Source of the DNA: an uncultured Clostridia bacterium
Lineage (GTDB): Bacteria > Bacillota > Clostridia > Lachnospirales > Lachnospiraceae
Assembly: GCA_946620335.1 (NCBI GenBank)
Contig: CAMONF010000143.1
Location: 1-6,123, forward strand
DNA: 6,123 nt
Reading direction: 5' to 3'
In this document: positions 5,754-6,123 of the stretch, one piece after another
How positions within the stretch are numbered: the stretch's first letter is position 1
Layout of the letters: each line of letters starts with the position of its first letter
The notes under the pieces: model-generated
What the model was told of the DNA's origin: nothing
Seen by the model: only the letters and a program-made list of their open reading frames with translations
Databases searched by the model: none
Program-made: the position numbers and the translations under genes

Positions 5754-6123
5754 GGAAGGCGCCTCCCTTATCAGTCATTTTCTTGATCTTCTCGTGCAGG
5801 TTGCGGATGACCTCCGGCTTCTCCAGCTTGGGAGCCCTGGGGTCAAGGAGCCATGTCTTGGCATAGTGGGTATCGCTGACCTTGAAGTAGGGCGGCTCCT
5901 GCTCGAAGTCGATCTTCAGCGCGTGCTCATTGCGCGGTGCAAAGGCATCGCCCTTAATCTTGTTGTACAGTGAAGGCGGTGTGCCTGTGATGTAGTACAG
6001 ATCCTGTCCCTTGACGCCCAGCTGGGGCAGACTGGAGAGCAGCGCCCAGGTGTAGGGGTGGCGGGAGTCGAAGAAGATCTCCTCGACATTGCCGAACTCG
6101 ACGATCTGACCGCCGTACATGAC
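5743..6123 (-). CDS. oppD: Oligopeptide ABC transporter ATP-binding protein OppD, C-terminal part (5' end outside window)
   Basis: The reading frame is open through the right edge, and the visible 126 residues are the C-terminal part of an Opp/Dpp-type ATPase. It begins VMYGGQIVEFGNVEEIF, the strand and helix just after the switch histidine region. HPYTWALLSSLPQL and ITGTPPSLYN follow, the oligopeptide-type C-terminal domain. Walker motifs are outside the window, so catalytic integrity cannot be judged. Where many OppD/DppD proteins have a cysteine-rich GCPFxPRC motif, this one reads GDAFAPRN (about 5929-5952), as I recall is common in the Gram-positive Opp branch. KVSDTHYAKTWLL also fits that branch. 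The methionine at 6120 is internal, since a valine codon precedes it in frame. It ends with TGA inside the start of oppF. Distinction from DppD rests on the partner and these motifs. Confidence 0.9.
   Translation of the reverse strand, partial: VMYGGQIVEFGNVEEIFFDSRHPYTWALLSSLPQLGVKGQDLYYITGTPPSLYNKIKGDAFAPRNEHALKIDFEQEPPYFKVSDTHYAKTWLLDPRAPKLEKPEVIRNLHEKIKKMTDKGGAFHVE

Noticed and set aside
4851..5786. Plus-strand 311-residue frame antisense to oppF
   Set aside because: It is the mirror of a strongly supported ABC ATPase gene in a GC-rich codon context; composition is Gly/Asp/Leu/Val-heavy and no ribosome binding site or family motif is seen.

Overview
This window looks like chromosomal DNA from a Clostridia-type Firmicute, possibly Lachnospiraceae-like. 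The evidence is the gene order dgt-dnaG-rpoD, strong AGGAGG-type ribosome binding sites, the N-terminal sequence of the sigma factor, and OppD/OppF proteins of the Gram-positive oligopeptide transporter type. The genes are GC-rich, while the dgt upstream region contains an AT-rich stretch. The assignment is by pattern recognition only.

Layout. On the minus strand, from about 3677 down to 1, lies the macromolecular-synthesis cluster: an HD-domain dNTP triphosphohydrolase (dgt, 2670-3677), DNA primase (dnaG, 713-2503) and the N-terminal third of the primary sigma factor (rpoD, 589 to the window edge). These link dNTP pool control, replication priming and housekeeping transcription. A 626-base non-coding stretch (3678-4303) separates dgt from a divergent plus-strand gene at 4304-4678, which encodes a small three-helix membrane protein (DUF3899-like). 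Converging on that gene from the right are the minus-strand oppD (partial, 5743 to the edge) and oppF (4779-5753), two ATPase subunits of an oligopeptide ABC importer. They overlap by 11 bases and so are probably translationally coupled.

The most striking content is a family of GC-rich palindromic repeats that recur only between genes. One cluster (about 3961-4200) holds a perfect 42-bp inverted repeat with a 3-base loop, flanked by degenerate units of the same sequence, with a 43-base tandem period on the right. A second, single element (4689-4765) forms a 37-bp near-perfect hairpin between the two convergent genes. The two loci share an identical 24-base core, so this is a dispersed REP/MITE-like family and not a one-off terminator. 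A good extended -10 promoter sits just outside the right edge of the cluster and drives the small membrane-protein gene; its best -35 match lies in the last repeat unit.

I see no transposase, CRISPR array, tRNA, rRNA or defence genes. Coding content is otherwise ordinary housekeeping; the novelty, if any, is in the repeat family.
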